Assembly (NCBI GenBank): GCA_964632005.1
Contig: CAZWAP010000037.1
Location: 1-22,637 of the forward strand
Source: CAZWAP01 sp964632005
Lineage (GTDB): Bacteria; Planctomycetota; Phycisphaerae; Sedimentisphaerales; Anaerobacaceae
Reading direction: 5' to 3'
DNA: 22,637 nt
Below are positions 1 through 8,575 of this stretch, in pieces. Both the position numbers and the translations under genes were made by a program. The notes under the pieces were generated by a model. It had not been told where the DNA came from, searched no databases, and saw only the letters and a list, made by a program, of their open reading frames with translations. Each line of letters begins with the position of its first letter. The first letter of the stretch is position 1.

Positions 1-90
1 GGGCAGGGCATAAACCTATACTCTGGGAATTTGCCCGGGGCATATGGACCTCGTTCTTTATGCAAGGCTCTTTTTGAATGGACAGCGATG

Positions 91-106
91 ATCCTGGGCC
101 CAGGAT
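91..106. promoter_or_regulatory. 16-bp perfect palindrome upstream of the S9 peptidase gene
   Basis: ATCCTGGGCCCAGGAT is a perfect inverted repeat centred between positions 98 and 99, about 60 bases before the S9 peptidase start. It could be an operator for a dimeric regulator. It has no loop or T-tract, so it is not a terminator. No convincing -35/-10 pair was seen around it, so its role is unknown. Confidence 0.35.
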
Positions 107-159
107 AACGTAGCGCGGTGTGCGGTGTCACGTTCATATTGTAAAGGAGGCACACAAGA

Positions 160-2220
160 ATGAAAGCGAATATGTTGTTGGTATGTTGGGCTTCCGTCTT
201 TATTGTCGGTGGCGTTGCGGCCCCCGAAGTTCCCGCTCAGAGGTCCCAGAAGCTCCTTCTGGAAAAGGCCGAGTCACGGCTGCGTGCCATCTACGAGCGG
301 AGAGAGTTCCGCGCCAAAACATTCCACGCCGACTGGCTTGCTGATAGTTCGGGCTACACCGTTCTGGAATCGGTTCCCGACGCGAAAGAGCGAGTGCTGG
401 TACGCTATGACCTCGCCACCGGCAAGCGCACGGTGCTCGGCCCACCTGAAAGAGACAGAACCGGCAACGTTTCCCCGGACGGCAAGAGCGTTCTCTACTC
501 CAAGGAAGGCAATCTATACGTGCGCGACGTGAGTACCGGCCGGACGATTGCCCTGACGAAAAATACGCCGGACGGGGCCGTTTCCAACGGCCGGGCAGTG
601 TGGAGCCCCGATGGCAAGTGGATCGCGTTTGTGCAATCGGACTCCTCCGCGGTGAAAATAAGGCCGGTCCTTGTTCCGAGCGACCCGACGTATCCAAAAG
701 TAAAGGAAGTCCGCTTTGCCAGGGTAGGCGGGCCTATTCCCATACTCCGTGTCGGTGTTGTCGACGCCCAGGGAAAGGAAACGCGCTGGCTTTCAATTCC
801 GATACCGGCCGAAGGGTTCTATCTTGGGCAGGTTGAATGGGCCGGTAATTCCGATGAGCTGCTGGTGGAAAAGCTCAGCCGATTCCGAAACGAGCGCAAA
901 TTTCTCCTCGCCAATATCCACACCGGTGAGATCAGGTGCATCTTCCACGAGTCCGACCCAGCCTGGGTCATCGCCAGCTACGGTACGAACGCCGGGCTTA
1001 CCTGGATTCGCGACGGCCAGGCGTTCATCGTCCTGACCGAAAAAGACGGTTGGCGGCACGCCTACCTCTATTCGCGCGACGGCGAAGAACTGGCCCTATT
1101 GACGCCCGGCCAGTACGATATTATCGACCGCGCCGTAGTGGACGAGGCCGGAGGCTGGTTTTACTACTACGCCTCACCCGATAATGCCACCCAAAAGTAT
1201 CTCTACCGCGTACCCTTGGATGGTACCGGAAAGGCGGAACGAATCACCCCTATGGACCAGCCCGGCACCCACTACTACGATTTCTCCCCCAATGCCAGGT
1301 GGGCGTTCCACACCTACTCGACTTTCGACACTCCCCCCGTCACCGAACTCGTACAGCTACCTGAGCATCGGTGCGTCCGTGTACTCGAAGATAACAAGAA
1401 ACTGCGCAAGAAAATGGAGTCGATCATCTCCGAGCCGACGGAGTTCTTTCAGGTCGAAATCGAGGGCGGCATCGTTATAGATGGGTGGATGATCAAGCCC
1501 CCCGATTTCGATGCTTCACGAAAATATCCCGTCTTCGTGTACGTGTATGGAGAGCCGCACGGGCAAACCGTACTGGATGCCTGGGGACGCAGCCACGCTG
1601 ACTACCATCGCCTGATCGCCGAGCTCGGTTATCTGGTGGTCTCCTTCGACAACCGGGGCACCCCGGCGCCGAAGGGAGCTGCGTGGCGGCGCGCGATATT
1701 CGGCAGCCTCGGCCCACTCTCCACCGAGGAGCAGGCAGCGGCTCTTAAGGAACTCGGCCGCACCCGACCATACGTTGACTTGTCGCGGGTCGCTATCTGG
1801 GGCTGGAGCGGCGGCGGCTCAAACACCCTCAACGCGATGTTCCGCAAGCCCGATGTCTATCACGTCGGAATCGCCGTTGCGCCCAAGCCGCAGCCGCACC
1901 TCTACAATGCGTGGTTCCAGGAAATCTATATGGAGACTCCCGAGGTGAACCCTGAAGGCTACCGCCGGTCGGCTCCAATCAACTTCGCCGAGGGCTTGAA
2001 GGGAAACCTGCTGATCATACACGGTACCGGCGAGACCAATACGCACATCCAGATTACCGAGGGACTGGTGGATCGCCTCATCGAGCTGGGCAAGCAGTTC
2101 GACTATATGGCGTATCCCAATCGTGATCATGGGCTCCGCGAAGGTCGCGGCACAGCGGTACACCTGCGGATGCTTATGGTACGGTATCTTATCGAACACC
2201 TACCGCCTGGTCCGCGGTGA
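160..2220 (+). CDS. Secreted S9 family (dipeptidyl peptidase IV-like) serine peptidase
   Basis: This 686-residue protein has the two-domain build of prolyl oligopeptidase/DPP IV enzymes, which release dipeptides or cut short peptides. An export signal occupies about residues 1-22 (hydrophobic stretch LLVCWASVFIVGGVAA). A WD40/DPP IV-like propeller follows (about 60-430, with blades such as WSPDGKWIAFV), then an alpha/beta-hydrolase domain (about 440-686). The nucleophile is Ser550 in GWSGGG and the histidine is His657 in NRDHG. The catalytic acid position reads Glu625 (HGTGETNTH) where DPP IV has Asp; the spacings Ser-75-Glu-32-His fit the family (78 and 32 in DPP IV). The start is fixed by AAAGGAGG at 143-150, nine bases before the ATG. 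It converges with the minus-strand esterase gene, and no terminator is evident in the 76-bp gap. Family assignment is firm; substrate is unknown. Confidence 0.93.
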   Translation: MKANMLLVCWASVFIVGGVAAPEVPAQRSQKLLLEKAESRLRAIYERREFRAKTFHADWLADSSGYTVLESVPDAKERVLVRYDLATGKRTVLGPPERDRTGNVSPDGKSVLYSKEGNLYVRDVSTGRTIALTKNTPDGAVSNGRAVWSPDGKWIAFVQSDSSAVKIRPVLVPSDPTYPKVKEVRFARVGGPIPILRVGVVDAQGKETRWLSIPIPAEGFYLGQVEWAGNSDELLVEKLSRFRNERKFLLANIHTGEIRCIFHESDPAWVIASYGTNAGLTWIRDGQAFIVLTEKDGWRHAYLYSRDGEELALLTPGQYDIIDRAVVDEAGGWFYYYASPDNATQKYLYRVPLDGTGKAERITPMDQPGTHYYDFSPNARWAFHTYSTFDTPPVTELVQLPEHRCVRVLEDNKKLRKKMESIISEPTEFFQVEIEGGIVIDGWMIKPPDFDASRKYPVFVYVYGEPHGQTVLDAWGRSHADYHRLIAELGYLVVSFDNRGTPAPKGAAWRRAIFGSLGPLSTEEQAAALKELGRTRPYVDLSRVAIWGWSGGGSNTLNAMFRKPDVYHVGIAVAPKPQPHLYNAWFQEIYMETPEVNPEGYRRSAPINFAEGLKGNLLIIHGTGETNTHIQITEGLVDRLIELGKQFDYMAYPNRDHGLREGRGTAVHLRMLMVRYLIEHLPPGPR

Positions 2221-2296
2221 TCAGGGGGGCGATGCTCGCCGCGGCTTTGCAGTTCTCGCGTGGAAAGAACCGGTGTTGGCGGGCGTCAGGCGTGCG

Positions 2297-3379
2297 CTAT
2301 TTGCCGAGTAGCTTTATCATTGCTTCGGCGAAGGCCTTGCCCATACGGTAGTATATCCTGGCGCTGCCGAGGTAGTGGTAGCCACGCTCGGAGCCTACGT
2401 TGTAGAACTTCGGCCAGTCGGGGCCGCGCCAGAGGTTGCTATTTACCATTTCTTCGACCTCCGGTTCCCAGAACCCGCGGGTCTTTACGAAGACCACGTT
2501 TGCCTTGAATTCGGGCAGTTCGGCGACCGCAGCCTGTGCTTTCTGGAAGTCCCCGCGTTTGGAGGCGCCGAGTTCGCCGATCACGACCGGCAGGTTAGGG
2601 GCGTTGAGGTCTTTTCGCAGGTCCTTTATCAACAAGGCGAGACGGTGTGTATAGTTGACGTATTTCTCTGCCCGCTGGGAGCCGTCGACCATATCGTTCC
2701 AGCCCTGGAACCAGACCAGGCCGGCAAGCTCGTATCCGCGTTTCGGGTCGTAACCGGGGAAGTACTTCGCGAGGTTGGCCAGGACATCCCTGACGTTTGC
2801 GAGCATATCCCTGTAGGCCTTACCGTAACGCTGGCGGATTTGCTCCATTGTGGTCTCGGGGTTCCTTTTCTTGGCGTCTTCAAGCTCTTTCTTGAGCTGC
2901 TCGTCGGAGGGCAGTTCGGCGCTGGGGGGCAGGAAATCTCGTTTGATGCTTCTGCCTCCCCAGCAGGTCTTGATGAGGAGGACCTGCTGGGGCATATACT
3001 CGCCCATTACCCAGCCGAAGCCGAGTTCCGGGCCTATCTTCATCTCGTTGACGCCGAAGCCGGGCTTGAGGTTGCCGTACCGCTGTCCGTCGGTGGTCCA
3101 TATCCAGACGTCCCTTCGCTCGGTCCATCGGCCCTCGCGGTCTTTCCACTGCTGGTAGTCTGCGGCGGTTTCCGGGTTGTAGATCAGATATTCGAGGGTT
3201 CGCAATGAGGCGTGGCCTTGCATATTGGACTGACCGGCGAGAATAAAGACTTTTACGGGTCCTTCCTTGCTCATCGGCCAAGGATCCTTATTGAAGGCGG
3301 ACTCAGGCACGTTGGCCGAAGTACCCGGTGTAAGAAGTCCGAACATCACTACCAAAACAATCAATCCGAGCGGTCTCAT
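2297..3379 (-). CDS. Secreted SGNH esterase, sialate O-acetylesterase-like
   Basis: This 360-residue protein belongs to the SGNH-hydrolase carbohydrate esterase type (sialate O-acetylesterase/DUF303-like), which removes acetyl groups from sugars. A signal peptide (MRPLGLIVLVVMFGLL) ends near residue 22. Block I is GQSNMQG with nucleophile Ser51, the oxyanion glycines are GG at 141-142, and block III is GWND at 226-229. The likely catalytic His is His335 in YHYLGSA; the usual DxxH aspartate is not obvious. I place the start at 3379 rather than at the upstream in-frame ATG (3436), because AAAGGAG sits about seven bases before it and the protein then begins with the signal peptide. It lies 269 bp downstream of the sulfatase gene on the same strand, which suggests joint removal of sugar substituents. 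The substrate is inferred from family only. Confidence 0.85.
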   Translation of the reverse strand: MRPLGLIVLVVMFGLLTPGTSANVPESAFNKDPWPMSKEGPVKVFILAGQSNMQGHASLRTLEYLIYNPETAADYQQWKDREGRWTERRDVWIWTTDGQRYGNLKPGFGVNEMKIGPELGFGWVMGEYMPQQVLLIKTCWGGRSIKRDFLPPSAELPSDEQLKKELEDAKKRNPETTMEQIRQRYGKAYRDMLANVRDVLANLAKYFPGYDPKRGYELAGLVWFQGWNDMVDGSQRAEKYVNYTHRLALLIKDLRKDLNAPNLPVVIGELGASKRGDFQKAQAAVAELPEFKANVVFVKTRGFWEPEVEEMVNSNLWRGPDWPKFYNVGSERGYHYLGSARIYYRMGKAFAEAMIKLLGK

Positions 3380-3648
3380 AAGCCTGCTCCTTTCAGAAAA
3401 CGACATCACATAACTGTTAGTGCCTGGATTTGCCATTTGACTTCACAATCGGTGCTCCTGTACGTCCCGCCGGCAACAATACCCCCGATTTTAACGCGTC
3501 ACGCAGTGCTCGGGAAGTCCGGGCCAAAGGCAGTATTCTCGTTTGCCGCATTGCGACCTGTTCTGCCGGCTTTTGCCGGAGCGGATTGCCTCTTTGAGCC
3601 ATCATTGGCGAATAGGGCCGTGCTACCGCGGTCTCGATGCCGAGCCAT

Positions 3649-5100
3649 TCAGAGCAAATCCGGGTAGATACTCTTGAGGTCTATCTGGTCGCCACTCTGG
3701 CGTTGTAATTCGAGCAGCTTGGCGAAGAGTTTCTTGATCGTTTTGCGGTATTTACGTTTTCCCGCCAGGTCGTTCATCTCCAGCGGATCCTTGCTGAGGT
3801 CAAACAGCAGAACCTTCTTGATCTTCGGGTAGAGCAGCAACTTGTAGCCGTCCTGGATGACCATGCGTTGGAGGCTGAGGTAGGCGCCGTATATCGCGTC
3901 GTAGGATTCTTCAGCCGAGCCGCGTATCAGGGGCATCAGGCTCTTGAACTGGACGTGGTCGGGTTTTTTCGCGCCGGCCAGCTCAAGCGTGGTGGGCATT
4001 ATGTCCTGCAGGTAGACGGGCGCGCCGATCTTCTTGTTTTTCGGAACTGCCGGCCCGACCACTACGAGGGGGACCCTGACGCTGTGTTCGAAGAGATTCT
4101 GCTTGCCCATAAGGCCGTGGTGCCCGACCGCCAGGCCGTGGTCGGCGGAGAAAAAGATGTAGGTATCCTCGGCCTTGCCGGATTTCTCCAGCGCGTCAAG
4201 GATTCGACCGACCTGCGCATCCATATGGGTGATTATCGCGTAGTACTCCTGACGGTGCACCTTGACGGCATAAGGCGTCCGCGGAAACGGCGCGAGCCGC
4301 TCGTCCCGCAGGCCCTTGCCGCAGCCGATGGCGTCCTTGTACGGATACTCGGCCAGGAAGTTCTCCGGGACCGCGATCTTCTCCAGAGGATACTTCTCGA
4401 CGTACTGTCTGGGCGATTGTCTCGGGTCGTGGGGTGCGTTGAAGGCCAGGTACATAAAGAAGGGCCTATCGCTGCCTGCTGCCCGGTGGATAAATCCCAC
4501 GGCGTCATCTGCCAAGACCTCGCTCCAGTGTTTCCCGCCTTCCCAGTACCCGCCGAACTTCCTCTCCCACGGCTTCCACGGGTCAGGCTGGCCCTCAATA
4601 GGCCGATTGTAGCCCTGGGGACTCTGCTTGGGCATTCCCCCGCGTATGTCCTTGGTGGTATCGAACAGAGATTGGGCGTCGGCCTTGACGTGCCACTTTC
4701 CGGTCATATACGTATCGTAGCCGGCCGAATCGAGCAGTTGCGACCAGTACCTCGCCCCCCGCTTGAAACGCGTATCGAGCCCCTTGTTGACCTTCTGGGC
4801 GTGCCAGAGGAAAAGGCCGGTGTTGAGCATCGTTCGGCTGGCCACGCAGACCGCCCCGGTCCAGGAGCCCTGGTTGTATGCGTGGGTGAAGGTTACACCG
4901 TTGCGGACGAGCCTATCGAGGTTGGGCGTGTGCAATTCGTCGTTGCCCAGCGCTGCGATGCCCTTGAACGTCTGGTCGTCGGCGAAGATAAAAAGGATGT
5001 TGGGCTTGCGTGTTTTGGCCTGCCCGGCCGGCAACGACCGACCCAACAACAAAGCGAGCGTCCCGGCACCTGCGGTCTTGAGGAAGTTGCGCCTGTTCAT
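3649..5100 (-). CDS. Tat-exported sulfatase (alkaline phosphatase superfamily, S1 type)
   Basis: This 483-residue arylsulfatase-type enzyme should hydrolyse sulfate esters, probably on a polysaccharide. The N-terminus MNRRNFLKTAGAGTLALLLG is a twin-arginine signal. Metal ligands appear as DD at 41-42 and in the later SADHG motif, and FNAPHDPRQ is the usual substrate-side segment. The formylglycine motif is CVASR at 85-89, with Ala in place of the common Pro. Such a C-x-A-x-R motif is known to be matured in some bacterial sulfatases (the Clostridium perfringens enzyme has CTAGR), so activity remains likely. TGGAGGA lies about ten bases before the ATG. The leader holds a GCCCGC/GCGGGC hairpin (5122-5139). 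The gene follows the last methyltransferase-propeller gene by 141 bp and precedes the esterase gene, so it probably shares their transcript. Sulfate position and sugar specificity cannot be read from sequence. Confidence 0.92.
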   Translation of the reverse strand: MNRRNFLKTAGAGTLALLLGRSLPAGQAKTRKPNILFIFADDQTFKGIAALGNDELHTPNLDRLVRNGVTFTHAYNQGSWTGAVCVASRTMLNTGLFLWHAQKVNKGLDTRFKRGARYWSQLLDSAGYDTYMTGKWHVKADAQSLFDTTKDIRGGMPKQSPQGYNRPIEGQPDPWKPWERKFGGYWEGGKHWSEVLADDAVGFIHRAAGSDRPFFMYLAFNAPHDPRQSPRQYVEKYPLEKIAVPENFLAEYPYKDAIGCGKGLRDERLAPFPRTPYAVKVHRQEYYAIITHMDAQVGRILDALEKSGKAEDTYIFFSADHGLAVGHHGLMGKQNLFEHSVRVPLVVVGPAVPKNKKIGAPVYLQDIMPTTLELAGAKKPDHVQFKSLMPLIRGSAEESYDAIYGAYLSLQRMVIQDGYKLLLYPKIKKVLLFDLSKDPLEMNDLAGKRKYRKTIKKLFAKLLELQRQSGDQIDLKSIYPDLL

Positions 5101-5241
5101 CGACTCGGTCCTCCAGGATCAGCCCGCCCTGACGCGGGCGACCTTATCAATTATAGTATCGATTATGACAGTAGCTCTGAGCTTCGCCAACCTGGATTCG
5201 CGGACCAGGCGTACCGAAGGCAACGGTGCTTCGCGGAGCTG

Positions 5242-8200
5242 TCACTTTGCCCCCAGGCACAGCAGCATACCTTCGGTCGTCGCTATGTACAATCGGCCGC
5301 CCGACGCCGCCATCCCATCGAAGACGGGGGGACTATCCAGTTTGAAGCGGGCCAGTTCCTTTCCATCCGCAGCCGAGACTGCGCAGAGTATGCCGCCTTT
5401 CTTGCCTTCGAGGGCAGCGAGAGGATCATCAGAGAGGAAGATATCGGGCGGCCCGGCCAGGAACAACGTTTTGCCCGCCAGGATCATTGCCCGGGCGAGG
5501 ATCGGCAGTCGGCGGGTCCAGCGGTATTGCTTGCCGGCCAGGGACTTTCCCGGACCGCTGCGCTTCGATGCTCCCGAAGCACGCCCCGGTTGCTCGCGGT
5601 CGAGGGCGAATGCCTGGTAGAACGTGAAGCGTAACTTTGTATCCCGCGTGGGATTGAAGTGATAGATCGTCGATGCGTCGATGCCGATATGCGCGCCGAG
5701 CCGAGTGTACTGGTTTCGGCCGAACCCATACACCGCAGAGTCGCCGAGAACAAGCAGCCGGCCCGCCGGCGCCTGGTTACCGCTACGCGGCCAGCCGCCG
5801 TAGTTGGTGCCCATCGTGCTGCCCAGCAGCCAGTAAGTTCGATGCCACCACGAGGCATCCAGGAAACCTGCGGGGCTGAACAGGTGGGGTACGTCGGCCG
5901 GGAGCTCCCGGCCTTGCAGATCGAAGCGCCGGTGCCGCAGGTAAACCGAAGAGCCGTCGGAGGAAAGGATATCGCCCAGCGCACCGGGGATATTCGTTCC
6001 GCGGACAACGTCTTTTCGCTGGTATCCCGTATTCGGGTCACGGTCGTCGAGGACGGTCTCGGAGAGCATCTCCCCGGTCTCGATATCGACTCGGCACAGT
6101 CGGATTCCACCGTCGAGATATGACGACCTGCCGGCTGCGCAAAAAGCAATGCCGTCCTGCACCAGGACGCTTCCGCCCACGGGCCAGAGCGATTCGAGCT
6201 GATCGTAAGCGACCATCCGCGTATCCTGCGGTGCCGCGCGGAATCGCCACGCCAGGTTTCCGTCTGAGGCTCGCAGACAATAGAGGTATCCATCCGCGCA
6301 GCCGAACAAGACCCGTCCTGAGGAGATTGTCGGGGGCGAATCGATTCGGCCGCCAGCGGTGTAACTCCAGACCACTCTGCCGGTCCCCGCCTCGACGGCC
6401 TGGACCGTGTGCGTATTGACGGATGCCACGAAAACGGTGCCGCTGGCGACCACGGGAGCCGTCAGTTGCCCGCTCAGTTGCCTTTGCCATAAGAGCTTCA
6501 GATCAGTGGGGACAGATACGTTTGTGGCCCCGCTGCGTCGGCAGTCGTGTCTGTAGGTCGGCCAATCGTTCCGACAGTCGGATTGGGCAGAGTCGCCGTC
6601 GATCTTGTCGTAGGCCGGTCCTTTTTCCAGACGCCGGCTTTGCCGAAGTTCGGCTCTTTCACGCCCGCTGTCTCTGGACGTGGGCCTCGGCTTGAGGCAG
6701 TTGAAACCGTTTAGCTTTGCAGTAATAAAGCACGCGCAGGAATGCGGGGGAGCGTACAGCAGGCCGTTACAGGGGATAACGCCGTATTGACAGGTGCCCC
6801 TGACCCAGTGGTTGGGGATCGCGTTGCCCGTGGCTACCTCGATGAACTCCACGCCGCTTCGACCCAGAATGAGATAGCGGCAGGTAGCCTTGTTGCGGTA
6901 GCAGCGCTGATGGGGCATACCCGGCGAGAAAAAGACCTGGTCCTTCGGCCGCGTGCGCTTGACCTCGCCGGTCAGAGGATCGAGCCCCTGGGTCACCCCC
7001 GGATCGCTCGCTTTTACGATGTCGCCGGTCCAGACCAGGCCGTCGGCCACCAGCACATCCACCGGGGCGTTGTAGCACTCGCGGGCCCGGGAGCTCCACA
7101 ATCTCCTGCCGTCTTTGGCCGAGAATGCAATCAGCTCCCCCACGGGCGCCTGGCCGCCCCTGCTCGTTACGAACCACTCAACTTTGCGGTTGGTGGACTT
7201 ATCCATCGTCTTATTGCGGGCGACGGCCCGGTCGGCAGAGAGAACCACGTCCCCATAGACCACCAGCGTAGGTGCCGACCAGGCCGGGCGGCTTCGACTG
7301 GTCGGGCGCTCCGCCCGCCAGATGTCCTTGCCGGTGAGTGATTCGGCACAGATTATCTCATCCGGATTCTGGAAAAACAGCCGGTCACCTTTTACGGCGA
7401 GCGTGGTCGGCATCAGCTCTCGCGTTTCGCCGTCAGACCTGGTCCACAGGACACGGCCGGTCTCGGCCTCGATTGCAAGCAGCCGCTTTGTCGGAGGGAT
7501 TTCAAGGTAATCGGGCCGCTGCGAATGCACGACGGCAAAGCCCGGCTTCTCAGGCCGACCCTTCGGCCTTGCCAGCGCTCTGAGCCGCTGAGGGTCACCG
7601 GCGACGACGAACAGCCTGCCTTCGGAATAAAGGATTTCCAGCGTGCCCTCGGTGCCTTTGTAGGTTCTGATGGTCCGGCCCGTAGCAGCGTCCAGAGCAC
7701 TGACCGGGGCCGTGACGCCCAGCGTCACGTAGACCCGGCCTCCAACCGCCACAAGGCGCCGTGCCAGGTCGCTCGGGCCGCTGCGGAAACCCCGGAGGTG
7801 CCACTGCCACGCTGCAATCGGACGCTTCCAGAGGAGAACGCCACTGAAGGCATCCCGTGCCACGAGGTACCACTTGGGCCGGAGCACGACCGCGGCGATG
7901 GGGCCTTCGTCCACGATATAAAAGATTCGCCCGGCCGAACAGACAACGGCGCTGACGCTGGCCAGGTGGTCGTGGCTTCTGGCCCAGCTCGGCCCGGCGA
8001 CCCATTGGAGCTGATCCGGTGGGCCCACAAGGCTGTCATTGGAGACGGCGTTGTTGGTCGAGTCGTAGAGGAAGTGGGTCCATTCGTCGATCTGCGCGGG
8101 TCGGGGCTTGACCGTCCTGGTCCACTTGCCGGCCTTGCGGATATAGGCCACCCCGCCCGGGGCAAGCACCCGCATAACCTCGTCCATCGATACCTGGCCG

Positions 8201-8559
8201 AGGTCCTCGGCGACCACGAGCTTGACTATGTTGTCAGCATAAGGCAGGTACGGGACATCCCAGCGCTCGACAGAGACCTTGCCGTAAAGTCCGAGCGAGC
8301 GAATGTGCCGCCGCGCACGCGCGATGTTTTCAGGGTCCCCGTCGAGTCCGTGGACCAGGAAACCTTCATCGGCACCGAGGGCGGCTGTGAGTTTTCCGTC
8401 CCCGCAGTTGAGATGAACAACCAGGCCGCCTTTTACGCCCGCGGCATCCAGAATCCGCCGGCCCCGCTCGGCCCCAGCGCTGCCCCGGGCGACAATCAGG
8501 CCAGACGCGATAACAGCAACTGCCATAAGCCAGCGTTTATTATCTTGGTTGGCTTTCAT
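5242..8559 (-). CDS. Secreted methyltransferase-like/PQQ-propeller fusion protein, paralogue A
   Basis: 1,105 residues in four parts: an export signal (about 1-30); a class I methyltransferase-like domain (about 35-150) with motif I VVHLNCGDGKLT at 47-58, an acidic residue in HGLDGD and the strand MRVLAPGGVAYI; a first PQQ-like beta-propeller (about 180-640); and a second propeller starting at DWPTYRHD (about residue 664). Blade signatures include LTALDAATGR-type strands. A cysteine/histidine segment, CQYGVIPCNG then PPHSCAC (Cys590, 597, 608, 610), is shared by all three paralogues. Motif I lacks the first Gly of GxGxG and has His where class I enzymes have Asp/Glu, so SAM binding is doubtful. 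Start 8559 is chosen over 8610, because AGGAG lies eight bases upstream and the longer form would overlap the preceding gene. It follows paralogue B by 16 bp. No quinone-enzyme or haem CxxCH motif was seen; function unknown. Confidence 0.85.
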   Translation of the reverse strand: MKANQDNKRWLMAVAVIASGLIVARGSAGAERGRRILDAAGVKGGLVVHLNCGDGKLTAALGADEGFLVHGLDGDPENIARARRHIRSLGLYGKVSVERWDVPYLPYADNIVKLVVAEDLGQVSMDEVMRVLAPGGVAYIRKAGKWTRTVKPRPAQIDEWTHFLYDSTNNAVSNDSLVGPPDQLQWVAGPSWARSHDHLASVSAVVCSAGRIFYIVDEGPIAAVVLRPKWYLVARDAFSGVLLWKRPIAAWQWHLRGFRSGPSDLARRLVAVGGRVYVTLGVTAPVSALDAATGRTIRTYKGTEGTLEILYSEGRLFVVAGDPQRLRALARPKGRPEKPGFAVVHSQRPDYLEIPPTKRLLAIEAETGRVLWTRSDGETRELMPTTLAVKGDRLFFQNPDEIICAESLTGKDIWRAERPTSRSRPAWSAPTLVVYGDVVLSADRAVARNKTMDKSTNRKVEWFVTSRGGQAPVGELIAFSAKDGRRLWSSRARECYNAPVDVLVADGLVWTGDIVKASDPGVTQGLDPLTGEVKRTRPKDQVFFSPGMPHQRCYRNKATCRYLILGRSGVEFIEVATGNAIPNHWVRGTCQYGVIPCNGLLYAPPHSCACFITAKLNGFNCLKPRPTSRDSGRERAELRQSRRLEKGPAYDKIDGDSAQSDCRNDWPTYRHDCRRSGATNVSVPTDLKLLWQRQLSGQLTAPVVASGTVFVASVNTHTVQAVEAGTGRVVWSYTAGGRIDSPPTISSGRVLFGCADGYLYCLRASDGNLAWRFRAAPQDTRMVAYDQLESLWPVGGSVLVQDGIAFCAAGRSSYLDGGIRLCRVDIETGEMLSETVLDDRDPNTGYQRKDVVRGTNIPGALGDILSSDGSSVYLRHRRFDLQGRELPADVPHLFSPAGFLDASWWHRTYWLLGSTMGTNYGGWPRSGNQAPAGRLLVLGDSAVYGFGRNQYTRLGAHIGIDASTIYHFNPTRDTKLRFTFYQAFALDREQPGRASGASKRSGPGKSLAGKQYRWTRRLPILARAMILAGKTLFLAGPPDIFLSDDPLAALEGKKGGILCAVSAADGKELARFKLDSPPVFDGMAASGGRLYIATTEGMLLCLGAK

Positions 8560-8575
8560 AAAGGAGGCTCCTGAC

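Noticed and set aside
3868..5634. Long plus-strand open frame (588 codons) opposite the sulfatase gene
   Set aside because: It is antisense to a gene with clear catalytic motifs and signal peptide, has no recognisable domain, and reflects the codon pattern of GC-rich coding DNA. The same applies to the long frames at 2375-3208, 7525-8574, 11748-12659 and 13494-14276.
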